Positions 13,261 through 25,388 are shown, counted from the stretch's first letter. The stretch: DNA of 64,000 nt from Solen grandis (GCA_021229015.1 CM037780.1:65201354-65265353), one strand, 5' to 3'. The notes: a model not told the origin generated them from the letters alone. Program-made: numbers and translations.

Positions 13261-13968
13261 AAGTATTGCTTAGGCAATACTAAGTCCCCTACCGGCAAAT
13301 GGAAAACTAAGACCCCCCAACATACACACAAACACAACCTGTTTATTTCAGTCATATAACAACATCCAACTAATTACAGGTGGAGGAAGACCTGAGTGCA
13401 GAGAAACTGCTATTTAAAAAAGAATTCTTATTCCAAGGGCCGTAATTCCATCAAAAATCAATGGACCGGAACGAAACTCAAACTTGATCTGTAAGTCATG
13501 GTGGTAGACTCTCACACCAAAAATTAGATGAATATCTGCAAGCGTTTAGAAAAAAAATCCGGAAAACTGCTATTTTAACGAAATTTTCTAATTCCAAGGG
13601 CCGTAATTCCGTCAAAAATCAATGGACTGGAACGAAACTCAAACTTGATCTGTAAGTCATGGTGGTAAACTCACAAACCAAAAATTAGATGAATAACTGC
13701 AAGCGTTTAGAAAAAGTCCGGAAAACTGCTATTTTAACGAAATTTTCAAATTCCAAGGGCTGTAATTCCGTCAAAAATCAGTGGACCGGAACGAAACTTA
13801 AACTTGATCTGTAAGTCATGGTGGTAGACTCACACACCAAAAATTAGATGAATATCTGCAAGCGTTTAGAAAAAAAGTCCGGAAAACATGTGTGTGACTG
13901 TGGACGGACGGTCCGACGAACTGCAAACCTATAGTCCCCTTCGGCGAAGCCGGTAGGGGACTTAAAAG
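13261..13968 (+). mobile_element. Hairpin-ended element, AGTCCCC type
   Basis: The left end is the perfect hairpin AGTATTGCTTAGGCAATACT followed by AAGTCCCCTACCGGC. The right end contains GCCGGTAGGGGACTT (15 of 15 paired) followed by AAAA. It has three core units of about 160 bp with CCAAGGGCCGTAATTCCG, then GGACGGACGGTCCGACG. A SINE fragment lies at 13340-13395. Confidence 0.8.
13340..13395 (-). repeat. SINE tail fragment
   Basis: TTTCAGTCATATAACAACAT then CCAACTAATTACAGGTGGAG and GAAGACC match the tail of the SINE at 8747-8962. It lies inside the AGTCCCC-type element. Confidence 0.5.
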
Positions 13969-15676
13969 TAGGGTGTGTGCACAATCTATGGGAAATTATT
14001 TTTATTAACTTAACTTATCAAATTGTTGATGTTATTGTCTTAGACAATCATATGACATTTCTGTTTAAAACTCATGATTAATTCATACATGTGATGCTAT
14101 GAAAGGAGCTTTTCATCGATAAGTGTCAACAAACATATTTAAATGGCTTGTAATCATTTAAAAAAAAACAATGTGTTTGATACAGGAAGTAAACAATTGG
14201 CTTAACATAACGGTATAAATCACTGACCATAATTTGGAGTAATTGTCATCGTATCATTATAATTTTATGTATATTATGTCTGATTCTTATTGCGAATATT
14301 ATATAATGGTTATTTTTAATTTTCATACATTGAATAATAACGTAAAAATAATAGTGACGAGGCTTTCACATATTTCGTTTCATTTTCCGATGATCTATCA
14401 GTATTTACAAGTGCCAATTAAGTAATTGCAAATGTGGGATCATGAATTGACTAATTTATATATCGTCACCGTTAGAATTTGGTTGTTATTTTAATCATTC
14501 TTAGTTTCTCTGTCAATGAAGTGTTAGAACTAACACTTATGAAAGGTGTAACAGAGTTACTAGCAGTAAATACAGCAAAGACAAGAATTGCGACATAGTG
14601 TTGTATTGGAAAATTAGCTGCCTCACCGTGATTCCAAAATGGCGACTGGCGGATTTTATGAATTTGGACTGCGCACAATATATTGAAAATTAACTTTTTC
14701 CCTGGATTTCAACACCAAAGTAGGGATGCACACTATCTATGGTCTTCCACGGTATGATGATTTCTACATCTCAATAATTACAAACCAAACTGTGAAGGTC
14801 AATATAATTATTGAACTAATAATAATAAATGGTTTCCGTGTATTTTGTTTAAAATCAAAGCAGAGTACCAGAACAAGCAGCCAGTTGCTGATCACAGGGG
14901 CATGAAGTTGCTTGGGGCCAATCATATCAAACTTTCTGATTTTTTGTTTCAATGTTCCTTTCCACAATTCATTAAAAATTTGGGAAACCCGCTTATAATC
15001 CTGGCTGACAAATGTAGCATGTCCGAATCTTACAAGAACAATGATGAGGGAATCATAAATCTAAGTAAATTAATTGGCTTACAGCTGTGGCCGCAAGCCA
15101 AAAATAAAATTCATATATCCTAAAAATTCAGTTTATTTCAATTGATATTGAAATGGGGTCCGCTTGCAATACTATCAAAGTCCAAATATCCAAACATCAA
15201 AGAATTCATAACCATCAAATTCATTGTATTTTGTAAAGAATAGAGGATGTAATTCATATAATTTTATATCTATACACATATCAAATTTTTATTTTGTCTT
15301 TATGAAAAGGTATCATGAATCTTGTAATTATGGATTCAATCCATTTAAGATACCAAATTTTAATGAACAAAGCAAAAAAAGAAAGCAAATCATGGATATG
15401 GTGCTCACATTTATAACACAAACATGTATGACCATGCATGGGTAAAAACACATGCATACTTGCTTAGCTGAACCATCCATATTGGATAAAAGTCTAAATC
15501 TACACAAGTCATACCAGTATAATATACATATTTACATGGGATACTGTTTGGTATAATGAATACTGAATGATAATATGACCAGTAATACAGAACTACTTTT
15601 ACATATATATATATATATATATGTGTGTGTGTTATATTGGTACACAGGCTGTGGTAGGACAGTGCAACAAGCTCAC
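13969..15676. other. Intron of exchanger gene, no exon seen
   Basis: AT-rich, with a (TA)n(TG)n microsatellite at about 15606-15632 just before the exon. Open frames here have no splice or family support. Confidence 0.5.
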
Positions 15677-15802
15677 CTGGCCCGGGCGAAGGCCTGTGGT
15701 TCAGCCGGCTTCCTCTCCAGTGTGCTGGTCTTTGCAGTAACTGTGGTGGTGGTGGGCTCCATATCCAGGACTGTCTCTGCCTCCCCGGGCTTGCCATCAC
15801 TT
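15677..15802 (-). CDS. Na+/Ca2+ exchanger (SLC8/NCX-like), acidic/Thr-rich loop exon
   Basis: The exon has a TTGTAG acceptor and a GTGAGC donor, 41 whole codons, and is GC-rich. It reads SDGKPGEAETVLDMEP, a run of four Thr, then VTAKTSTLERKPAEPQAF and ARA. It ends with AG, which the next exon (924-1051) completes to Arg. No transmembrane stretch is present, so it is a linker of the exchanger's cytosolic loop. It begins with two bases of a codon; a preceding base T would create a stop, so it cannot follow the alpha-2-macroglobulin exon at 22098-22221, confirming two separate genes. The 14.6-kb intron between it and 1051 holds four hairpin-ended elements, a MITE and a SINE. No upstream (transmembrane) exon is visible between 15.8 kb and the assembly gap. 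Confidence 0.65.
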
Positions 15803-17488
15803 CTACAATACAATACAATAATACAATACGATACAACAGGGTACTACGGTCACTGGCTTTTTTTTTACCTGCAGATATGCTAGAGTACTAGAAAACTCTT
15901 ACTAATAAAAAATGGCAATATAATGCCACAGAAAACATTTTAATTAATCTTTTCAAGATTTCCAAAAATGCCAAAGCACACAAAATGCCTAAAAAAAAAG
16001 AAAAAAAAAAAAGAAGAAGATTAAACAATCTTGCATGGCTTGTAAATGAGCATGTTATTTCAGTTGAATAATTCATTACAACATGTGAGGTGTAGCATCA
16101 ATATAAACATGCACATTGATTGTAATCAAGAGCAACAAAAATCTTGATGTCCAGGAAAAAAAATCAATAAGCAAGTGATGCTTGTTGTGTGCAAGGTCAT
16201 TGTAATTGATGCTAGAACAACAAAACAAATGGCCTTAGGCCATTCACAATCAAAATTATTAAGTATGGCAAAGACACACCATTGATACCCTGATACCCAG
16301 GACAAACTGAAAAGCAACACTATGCATGCAGAAATGTTTCCTGACTGTAAACAAAACTCTGAGCACATACAATACTTAAGTGAAAATACTGGCTATCATC
16401 TTAAAATGGGTCTTAAATTGTCACAAACTGAACCAAAAGCACAATTTGAGGGCTTCAAGTGAATCTGGTTCATCATCTACTTTTACATGCACTTGAAAAA
16501 GGTCTGCAGTCAGCCCCAGACATACATTTCTTAATCATTTCCAAACAACAGAACCATAAGTGCAGAGATTAACTACTGATACAATATAACAACATAATAA
16601 TACTGAGTGGGTTGTACTATGATAGACACAACAATTCAACAATAAAAACTAATCACACTAGACCACAATGACTAGTAAACCGACCTCTGTGTGGAGCAAA
16701 GAGCTTGTTGATACAGAACTGGCTCTGTACTGGTTGTACCACTGAAAAGTACCGCTATACTAAAACACATTTGCATGGCTAAAAATAATCATAATGATCA
16801 GTTTATTTAAAGGATGTAGCCCCTGTTTGTTATTTATTTTTCTGAGACTAATACCATAGATCACTAGATGTTGATGGATCATGGTGATGTTGTGTTTTTG
16901 CCACCATAACTGTTATCCAACTTTTGACCTACTTTACAGTAATGACGATGCGAATATCACATTTGGCTTCATGTCGTCAATGAATTACTATGAAAAGTAC
17001 AGTACAGTACTGAATGCGTTCTGGGTGATTCACAGCGATATATAAACAAACAAGAACAATGATTTAGTAAGCATTTATTTTTCAATTATAGTAAAGAAAT
17101 CACAAAGAGACAACAATTTTCTGGCAAGTATTATACAAAAGTTTAATACCAATTCAAAATATAGATACAATCATTGACTTCACCGATCGCTGATATGGCT
17201 TCCTAGTGGGTGAGGTAAAGTTTGGAAACGCTAAGAAAAAAATAAATTTTTATGTTATGTGCGCACCCCTTCTCGGAAATCAAAATTGAAGTCATAGAAA
17301 TGTGCACAATTAACACGCCTGTTTACGATAACTGTTTTGACTTTAATGTGTTTTCATTTCTTCTACAAAAAATGTATGCTCTTCTGTCGCAGAAATTCAC
17401 TATTAAATTGAATCACAGAACAGGATCAATCTTTCTTACATTAATTTGTTTTGAATAAATCTATAGCTATTTTTTTTCTATAAGCAAA
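15803..17488. other. No gene seen where upstream exchanger exons are expected
   Basis: No transmembrane-type reading on the minus strand. AT-rich, with poly-A near 15991-16015. Confidence 0.5.
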
Positions 17489-17762
17489 CAAGAGCAATTG
17501 TCTGACAATATTGACCTGAGACTGATTAATCTCTGGGATGTTCTTCGTTATTTTCCATGAATTATTACGATCCAAACATTTGTTCTAATGGTAGTATGGT
17601 GTGCAATGCATCATACTATGAGTAAGTCTGGATGGTCTTGTAATCATGAAGTTGCAGGTTGGAATACACAATGCAAGCATATTTTTTAAATTAATGATCA
17701 TTTTCACTTTTCAGGGTTTTTTGCTGTTTTTTTCATTACACATTATGGTCAAAATTCATAAA
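17489..17762 (+). mobile_element. Left-end remnant of a hairpin-ended element
   Basis: ACAAGAGCAATTGTCTGACA followed by ATATTGACCTGAG has the usual left-end layout, but no matching right end follows before the next element begins. Confidence 0.4.
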
Positions 17763-18497
17763 AAACAAGTAACTGGTGTTGCAGGCAACACAATCATGAG
17801 TCCCCTACCGGTAAGGTACATAATTTTCCCATTACCAAAGCAACCAGAATTTTGGTCAGAAAAAAAAATAAGAACACTGCATGATTGTGGTGTTAATGTT
17901 TGTTGATAAAAGGCAACCACTATCATTATAACTTTAAAGGGGGCATAACTTCTAAAAGTATCACTTTTAGGATAATGTCCCTTGTCTTACAACTTCCTCT
18001 TGCCATGATAAACAAGCATTCAAAGTTTTATATTGATACCTTTAAAATTGTTTGAGTAATGGGCTACATTTAAGTTTTTACACATTGAAGGCAACAACGA
18101 CAACAATGCCATAGCAGTCATGATAGCTTGACTTTTTCTTTAAAAAAAAACAAGCTTAAAATGATGTGCATAATCTCCATACTGCCATCTATTCATATTT
18201 CAAGTTTCATAAAAATATTTTCAGTACTTTTTGAGTTATCACAATATATTGCTTTATTTGCCATATCTTAAGTCTATTTGTTGTCATAGCAACCAGATTT
18301 TTCAACCTAGGAAGAAAAAAAAAGGCTGCATACGCTCCATACAGCCATCTATCCATATTTTAAGTTTCATAGAAATATCTTCAGTACTTTTTGAGTTATC
18401 ATTGGATCCAGTTTTTGCGGACAGATGGACTGACGGACGGACGGACGGACAGAGGGCAAACCTATAGTCCCCTCCGGTTACACCGGTAGGAGACTAA
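17763..18497 (+). mobile_element. Hairpin-ended element, AGTCCCC type
   Basis: The left end is ACAAGTAACTG, hairpin GTGTTGCAGGCAACAC, then AGTCCCCTACCGGT. The right end is CTATAGTCCCCTCCGGTTAC with ACCGGTAGGAGACT, then AAAAA. Core units carry AAGGGGGCATAACTTC. (ACGG)n lies at about 18430-18450. Confidence 0.75.
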
Positions 18498-19115
18498 AAA
18501 TCTATGAAAAATATTTATAGTCTGAGCTAGATTCAAACCCACAACATTCAGCTTCAAACTCAAGCACATTGTCATTAAGGCTAGCAGGACATGTAAGTAA
18601 TACATACACGTGTTGTACCATACTTTAAAGTCTATATGTTTGACTTTGTCAAGGAAAGGTCACTGAATATTTAGATGTCTCAGGTTAATTTTGCCAGACA
18701 ATATCACTGAAGATATTTAAACCTTGGCTCATAAAATGTGACAGTTGTAATTTCTATATTGTGGTCATTGCTTCATTCTGTGAAGTGTAGGTATCATAAA
18801 TGTGCATAATATATTATATCAGTGCAACTACAGCATATAGCATCTGAGGTACACAGCGAGACCACATCAGCAGGCAGGAGAAGGTCCTGTGTAGCTGGCC
18901 AGTCCCAGTCCATCCATCTCTCACACCAGACAGGGGGGAAGGATTGAAACCATGTCATGCAACACAGCCAAAAATATCAACATGCAACTTGCAACTGGAC
19001 ACCACAGTTCTCAACATGTGCCACCAGTCCTGTTGTGTAAACAAGACATAAGAGGCAGGGCAGGGCTGGGTTTATGGGGGAGTAGGGATCTTCCCAATAC
19101 CAGGATATGAGAGGC
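18498..19115. other. Unassigned sequence left of the gap
   Basis: It is GC-richer from 18840 to the gap. A tRNA-like GGGTTTGAATCTAGC (minus strand, about 18525-18540) hints at a SINE. No convincing exon. Confidence 0.4.
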
Positions 19116-19215
19116 NNNNNNNNNNNNNNNNNNNNNNNNNNNNNNNNNNNNNNNNNNNNNNNNNNNNNNNNNNNNNNNNNNNNNNNNNNNNNNNNNNNNN
19201 NNNNNNNNNNNNNNN
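19116..19215. other. Assembly gap (100 N)
   Basis: Exactly 100 N bases are present, a common placeholder for a gap of unknown size. The exchanger gene lacks its upstream exons on one side and the macroglobulin gene its downstream exons on the other. Confidence 0.99.
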
Positions 19216-19811
19216 CACATAAATAAGTGTATTCACACTTGTATCATCTTACTCTGGCTTCTGTGAAATGACCAGTTTAATATTTCACAGTCATAATTTT
19301 CTCTATCTACAGATCAAAATGAATGGTTAGACACTTATCATTTTCTCTTTTCTGGACGGCATTCAGTACTGTATATACATTACTGTTATTAAGTACTGTA
19401 TATATATATTAGTATGTCCAATTAAAATGGGTTTTCACTTCATTAGTGCATGTTCAAATTGGTATTGCAGTCGAATGTAAAGCTGTGATTGTAATAATTT
19501 TAAGTGACCAATATTTTTCTATGTGATTGTTTGGGGGTATCAAATACGTGATTTGTGTTTCCAGTGCAATTGATCATATTTAATAAGTTATTAGTCAGTA
19601 GATGTTTGTATTTTAATGATGTTTTTATACATATAGGCCATGACCTACTTATCACTTGACTCGTCAGTCTGGACATTGCACATTTCATGTCTTTTGTATT
19701 GAACTTGTAATAATACATAGTAGTTTAATTTTTAATAAATAATATAAAGAACGCTTGGTGTAGTTAATACAGTAAAATTGTCTGTGTAGTGCTGCTGTTT
19801 TGATACAGTAA
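19216..19811. other. Unassigned sequence right of the gap
   Basis: AT-rich; nothing recognised and no macroglobulin exon. The same holds for 20440-20842, 21229-21366 and 21995-22097. Confidence 0.5.
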
Positions 19812-20160
19812 TTACCTATAAATAGCCTTATTTGCACATTCGTTACATGCTTGTGGAATTAGCTCATTCAGTAAGAGCGTTGATCAGCACTTTTTCCCAT
19901 CATGAGGTCATGAGTTCTATACCAGCTGGGACCTTTTTTTTTTTTCTTCTTTTTTTTAATTCTTATTGTTATATTTTTATAATCTTATTGTTATATTTTT
20001 ATAATTTGTTTTGAGTACTAGTTTTATACATCCAATATTTTACTTTAGTTAATTTGTATTTGCTTCCTTTTGATTTAAACATAAACATAAACCTAAAATA
20101 AAAAATTAAAAAATCAACCTCTCTATGTATAAATAATATATGGAAAGGTCGATACTCTTT
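19812..20160 (+). repeat. tRNA-headed SINE ending in a hairpin
   Basis: The tRNA-like head GGAATTAGCTCATTCAGTAA, with GAGTTCTATACCAGC near a B-box position, is followed by long T-rich sequence and ends in AACCTCTCTATG...GGAAAGGTCGA. A copy in reverse lies at 53905-54200. The hairpin alone is found at about 20390-20435 (GCCTCTCTATA...AGAGAGGTC). Confidence 0.55.
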
Positions 20161-20842
20161 TTCATTTAATTCTTAGTTTTAAAAAAAAACCGACCACTAT
20201 AGTGATTTTTTTTACCCATGCATTCTTTATCTTAGATGTAATGTTTTCGCTGTTAGGATTCAAAGTTTAAATTTCAAAGCATCCACAAGATGCACAAAAT
20301 ATATGGAAAATGCTACTGAATTGGGAGTCTTATTTTTTAAGCATAGCGAGACCGGGGACTCGTGCAAAGATATTTATAAAATAATAACTGCCTCTCTATA
20401 TATAAATAGGCCTAATGTAAAGAGAGGTCAAGGCCAGAGAGTCCGACCCAGAATCCCCTTATATACTAAGATTAACCCTATCAATTCATACAACATCATA
20501 CTGTTCACTTATATATATGTAACTTTTTTCTTACTTTGACTGGATTTTCATTGTTTACAAATAATCATGAGGAAATAAAGTTTATGTATGTCTACCTGTT
20601 ATTATTGCTGAACTGTCTTCAAAACAATACTTTACAGTGAAGCAGATCACAGTGTAAGAGTAAGAAACATTCAAACTTAACTGATATTTGAAATAAAGAA
20701 ATACTGATGCTTTTACAACCTAGTTACCAGATGCTTACATAAGACATACCCAATTTCTATGTCTGTTTAGTGGCATATTCTGGTGCAGACTTTTATGTCA
20801 AGGTGATAAGTATTAGAGATTTAGAAGGACAGGTGCAGCCAA

Positions 20843-21228
20843 TTAACCCTTTCCCTCATATAGACTCATTTTAACCCTTTCCCTCATAAAGACTCATTTT
20901 AACCCTTTCCCTCATAGACTCATTTAACCTTCCTCATATAGACCATTTAACCCTTCCTCAATAATATTTAACCCTTCCTTATAGACTATTTTAACCTGTC
21001 CCTCATATAGACTCATTTTGACGCCTTATAGTATCACATAAAGCCTGATCTGCAGAAAACCACAGTTAAACCTTACCAAATTTAATTACAAAATCCTCAT
21101 TTCCAGACCACTGAGGAGCAGCGAACAGCATAAAACCTGATCAGCCTGCGAGTTACTCGCAGGCTGATCTGGTTTTATGCTGTTCGCATAGGTCTTTTCA
21201 TGATGTCCTCTATGAGGAAAAGGGTTAA
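20843..21228 (-). mobile_element. TTAA MITE with serially repeated terminus
   Basis: This is the same MITE in reverse orientation. The left terminus TTAACCCTTTCCCTCATATA then GACTCATTT is repeated about seven times in tandem (20843-21010) with progressive decay. The central palindrome is intact (GATCAGCCTGCGAGTTACTC then GCAGGCTGATC). Confidence 0.75.
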
Positions 21229-21366
21229 ACAAAGTGTTACACCATCAAATATATAAATATGTATACAAATAAAGGTCAAATTAAGTATATATACATATAA
21301 AGGTAAATATAAATATATATATCTATAAAGGTAAATATAAATATATATACATATTGAGGTAACTAA

Positions 21367-21994
21367 AACAAGGCTTTGTCAGTATAGCAAACAATACTGT
21401 CAAAAGTCCCTACCGTTGAAAATCCCCCATGAAGAATTTGTGCCAAGAAAATAATGGAAACTAGTTATGATCTCCAAACTGCACTGCGTGCATATGGTTG
21501 ATGTGCATGCCACATCTTTGTATTATGACAAACATTTCAGTAAAGTGTTATGAAAATCCATTCATAGATATGAAGACAGAGATGCAGCCTATGAACATCA
21601 AAGACAACTTCTAACAACTTCAGTAACCTAGACCTTTCAAGGACACATATGGTTGATGCACGCAATACACTCTTGTGTTACGACAAACACTTTTGTAAAG
21701 TTTTATGAAAATCCATCCATAGATAATGCAGTCATAGAGCTGACATGAAGATGTAGCTTACAACTACCAAAGAGAATTTCTTACAACCCAAGTGACCTTG
21801 ACCTTTCAATTTATGATTGATTGATTGATGCATGTGACACATCCTCCGGATATTAGGAATACTTCAGTGATGTTTTATTGACATCAATTCATAAATGTCC
21901 AAATGAAAGCAGAAAGACAGACGAACATACGGACGAACAGAAGGAAGCGCGCAAACCTATAGTCCCAAACCAGTTTCCCCGAAGGGGACTTGTT
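21367..21994 (+). mobile_element. Hairpin-ended element, AGTCCC type (diverged)
   Basis: The left end is ACAAGGCTTTGTCAGTAT...ATACTGTCAAAAGTCCCTAC. The right end is CTATAGTCCC with CGAAGGGGACTTG. Its core units contain CCTTGACCTTTCAA. Shorter pairing than its relatives suggests an older copy. Confidence 0.6.
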
Positions 21995-22097
21995 ACTGGA
22001 ACTTCTCAAATGTAACTCTTAATGACAAGTAAGTTTAAACCTAGGTTAATTTAAAAGTACAGGTAACTCAAACTATAATCTCAGCATTGTTACTTAC

Positions 22098-22221
22098 ATT
22101 CATATCCACTAGCAGGGTAATCCCTCTCCGTAGGAAATTTTTGCTTGCAGTATTCCAAGTCCTGGTTATAATAGTTGTTCCATATTGGGGGTCTGGACAC
22201 ACGGCGCACATTCTCAAACAC
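22098..22221 (-). CDS. Alpha-2-macroglobulin/CD109-like protein, last visible exon
   Basis: The exon runs from a TATTGCAG acceptor to a GTAAGTAA donor and holds 41 codons plus one base. It starts VFENVRRVSRPPIWNNYY and continues through DLEYCKQKFPTERDYPASGY. It joins in phase 0 to NQLTPAK at the end of the preceding exon, giving the LTP-x-K-V-F pattern that follows the MG6 strand in A2M/CD109/TEP proteins. In that family the bait region, MG7, CUB and thioester domains come next. None of these is found between here and the gap at 19116-19215. The 47-bp minisatellite lies just upstream in the intron. Confidence 0.75.
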
Positions 22222-22286
22222 CTGCAATATGTAATTGAAAAATTGACAATGGTTATCTTTGTAAAACAGCCTACCTTTTTCAAGCT

Positions 22287-22893
22287 GTCAGTTAAACTGT
22301 GTGAACTGGTGCAGGGATCAAACCTGTTCAGGTGTCAGTTAAACTGTGTGAACTGGTGCAGGAATCACACCTGTTCAGGTGTCAGTTAAACTGTGTGAAC
22401 TGGTGCAGGAATCACACCTGTTCAGGTGTCAGTTAAACTGTGTGAACTGGTGCAGGAATCACACCTGTTCAGGTGTCAGTTAAACTGTGTGAACTGGTGC
22501 AGGAATCATACCTGTTCTGGTGTCAGTTTAACTGTGTGAACTGGTGCAGGAATCATACCTGTTCTGGTGTCAGTTAAACTGTGTGAACTGGTGCAGGAAT
22601 CATACCTGTTCAGGTGTCAGTTAAACTGTGTGAATGGGGCAGTAATCAACTCTGTCAGGTGTCAGTTTAACTGTGAACTGGTGCAGAATATACCTGTTCT
22701 GGTGTCATTAAACTGTGTGAACTGGTGCAGGAATCATACCTGTTCAGTGTCAGTTAAACTTGTGAACTTGGCAGAATCACACCTGTTCAGGTGTCAGTTA
22801 AACTGTGTGAACTGGTGCAGGAATCACACCTGTTCAGGTGTCAGTTAAACTGTGTGAACTGGTGCAGGAATCATACCTGTTCTGGTGTCAGTT
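22287..22893. repeat. 47-bp tandem array (about 13 copies)
   Basis: The unit is GTCAGTTAAACTGTGTGAAC, TGGTGCAGGAATCACACCTG, TTCAGGT. Copies at both edges are clean and those in the middle (22620-22790) carry indels. It lies in the intron about 65 bp upstream (in gene sense) of the macroglobulin exon at 22098-22221. Confidence 0.9.
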
Positions 22894-22929
22894 CGCTAAT
22901 CAAGAACATTCCTATTAATTTTTTTTAAC

Positions 22930-23140
22930 CGGAAGGACATACCTGATTAGATATGAGATAGTTAAGTGAGCTAGGTGAATTGGAATGATGAGAGCATTCC
23001 TGTTCATGTGTGAGCTGGCTGTATAGGTAACATACCTGTTCAGGTGTGAGCTTGTTGAATTGAGAACATATTGTTCATGTCAGAGCTAGTTGTATAGGGA
23101 GAATACCTGTTAAGGTGTGAGCTACTTGCACAGGGAACAT
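22930..23140. repeat. Degenerate 36-45 bp repeats, left block
   Basis: Units of the type GGTGTGAGCTGGTTGTATAG, GGAACATACCTGTTCA. The same family is found at 25691-25900, on the other side of the mariner-like element. Confidence 0.75.
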
Positions 23141-23210
23141 ACAAGGGATGTCCAAAAAATATGCAGACTTTTCCAATGGACTCTTACTGACATGTAAAGA
23201 TGCAATTAAA

Positions 23211-24285
23211 TAACAAGTAATAATTGTAACAGTGAACTGTTACTAAGTCTCCAAAACAAACTTTAAGAAATAACCCAAGTCATAAATAAAAATGAGGGGG
23301 TGGGGCCTGACCCCTTGGTGACCCATGTGAACATAAAAGGAGTAGCATCCAATCTGTCTCATCATGAGGAACAAGAATATATATGGTTTAGAGAAGGGGT
23401 CTGAACAGTTTTTGAGATATAAGGTGATAAGTAAATTTAAGGGGGCAGGGCCTGCCCCAGGATGACCTTGGGGGACACCAAAGTAGTGCCATTCAATCCA
23501 TCTCATCATGAGGAACGAGAATATGTATGGTTTAGGGGTGGGGATCTGAACATTTTTTGAGAGATAAGGTCATAAATATAATTGAGAGGGTGTGGCCTGA
23601 CCCCTTGGTGATCCATGTGAACTTAAAAGAAGTACCATTCTATCCAACTCATCATGCGGAACAGAAATATATGTGGTTTAGGGAGTTTTTGAGATATAAG
23701 GCCATAAGTAACTTTGAGGGGGCAGGGCCTGTCCCTGGGTGACCTCAGGGGTTACCAAAATAGTGCCATTCAATCTATTTCATCATGAGGAACAAGAATA
23801 TATATGGTTTAATGGTGAGGATCTGAACAGTTTTAAAGATAAAAGGTGATAAGTAAATTTGAGGGGATGGGGCCTGCCTCTGGGTGACCAGCTCAGAGGA
23901 CACTTAGTAGTATAATTCATTCTTTTCATTTTTAAGAACAAAAAAATAAATGATTAAGAGTTGGAAATTTGAAATATTTAACTAAAGTACATTTTTTTGT
24001 GCAAAAATCTATTAATGAGGGGACGGGGCCTGACCCCTAGGAACCCCCCATCTACAAAAATCAGGGAGGCCCCACTACTGATTGAGGACTATAAGTGTGT
24101 GAACTTTTGCAAAGATAGGTCATGCAGCCTCTGAGATATAGCCCATACAAAGTTACCGAAGCAAAGAAGAAGAAGAATAAGAAACGGAGTAAAAACAATG
24201 TCTCCAAACTTTGTTTGGGAGAATTAATAATTAGAAAAGGAGTAAAAACAATAGGTCTCCAAACTTAAATTGGGAGACTTAATTA
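23211..24285 (+). mobile_element. Hairpin-ended element, GTCTCC type, with two 3' hairpins
   Basis: The left end is ACAAGTAATAATT, hairpin GTAACAGTGAACTGTTAC, then AAGTCTCC. At the right, TCTCCAAACTTTGTTTGGGA (about 24201) and then GTCTCCAAACTTAAATTGGG with AGACTT (about 24258) give two successive terminal hairpins. Core units contain GAGGGGGCAGGGCCTG. Confidence 0.7.
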
Positions 24286-24597
24286 CTATCAGAATTGACA
24301 GACTGTGAGAATTTCATCAATTTATCTATTACCAAAACATTTTTATACAAGTTTAAAAACGTCACATGGAACCATCCCAGGGCAGGTCTGCAGTGTTGTT
24401 GATATCACGACACTGCTTGTTGAATATGCAATCCTCTTCTCTTTCTCAAAATTGCTAAAAAGACGAGGTAGCCATCAAGTGCATACTTTTGTCATTTTTA
24501 TTCATATTATAACTCTCCTGACTTCCTTACTTTCAAGAGCCATCATGATGTTAAATGATCATCACCTTCCTTTAGATTTCCTATGCTTATTTGAATT

Positions 24598-25388
24598 ACA
24601 AGAGGACCATAATGGCCCTGGATTTGCTCACATGGTATCATTAGGCTATGTAAAATCAAGTGACCCCTATGACAGGGCCAAATTTGACTCCAGGGTCATG
24701 ATTTGAACAAACTTGGTAGAGATCCACTAGACAATGCTACACACCAAATATCTTAACTCCAGGCCTTGTGGTTTCTGAGAAGAAGATTGTTCAAGTTTTG
24801 TCTATATTAGCCTAAGAAAAATCAGGTGACCCCTATGGCGGGGCCAAATTTGACCCCAGGGCCATGATTTGAACAAACGTGTTAGTGATCTACTAGACAA
24901 TGCTGCGCACTAAATATCTAAACTCCAAGCCTTGTGGTTTCTGAGAAGAAGATTTTTCAAGTTTTTCCTAATTTAGCCTATGTTAAATCAAGTGACCCCT
25001 GGGCAAGGCCAGTTTTGACCCCAGGGTCATGATTTGAACAAACTTATTAGAGATCCACTAGACAATGCTACACACCAAATATCTTAACTCTAGGCCTTGT
25101 GGTTTCAGAGAAGAAGATTTTTAAGATTTCACTTTTAAAATATATTTTTAGCTCCTGTGACCTAATTATGCAACAGACCGGAACCATTTGAATAATTTTT
25201 ATAGGGGATCACCTTATCAACATCCTTTCAAAGTTTGATGACTTTCCCATAAGCAGTTTCAGAGAGGAAGATTTTTAAGTAAATTGTTGACGACTGACGA
25301 CGGACAACTGACGACTTAAGACTCACGACAACGGTAAAAGGCTGGTCCCAAAAGCTCACCTTGGCACTTTGTGCCAGGTGAGCTAAAA
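24598..25388 (+). mobile_element. Hairpin-ended element, CTCACC type
   Basis: The left end is ACAAGAGGACCATAATGGCC followed by GCTCACATGG. The right end is GCTCACCTTGGCAC, TTTG, GTGCCAGGTGAGC, then TAAAA. Core units carry GGGGCCAAATTTGACCCCAG. It is nested in the mariner-like element. Confidence 0.75.

Noticed and set aside
15411..15836. A 141-codon minus-strand frame covering 15677-15802
   Set aside because: It reads the exchanger exon in the wrong frame and runs through both splice sites; the phase-matched frame fits the neighbouring exons.
18840..18960. A minus-strand reading DWDWPATQDLLLPADVVSL as a missing exchanger or macroglobulin exon
   Set aside because: No convincing acceptor/donor pair and no resemblance to either family; left unassigned.
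22567..22848. A Cys-rich repeat protein (repeating CVNWCRNHTC)
   Set aside because: It is a by-product of the 47-bp array; indels break the frame and there is no gene context.
24305..24706. A 133-codon plus-strand frame with hydrophobic stretches
   Set aside because: Half lies in a hairpin-ended element and half in the remains of the mariner-like element; no family resemblance or splice context.
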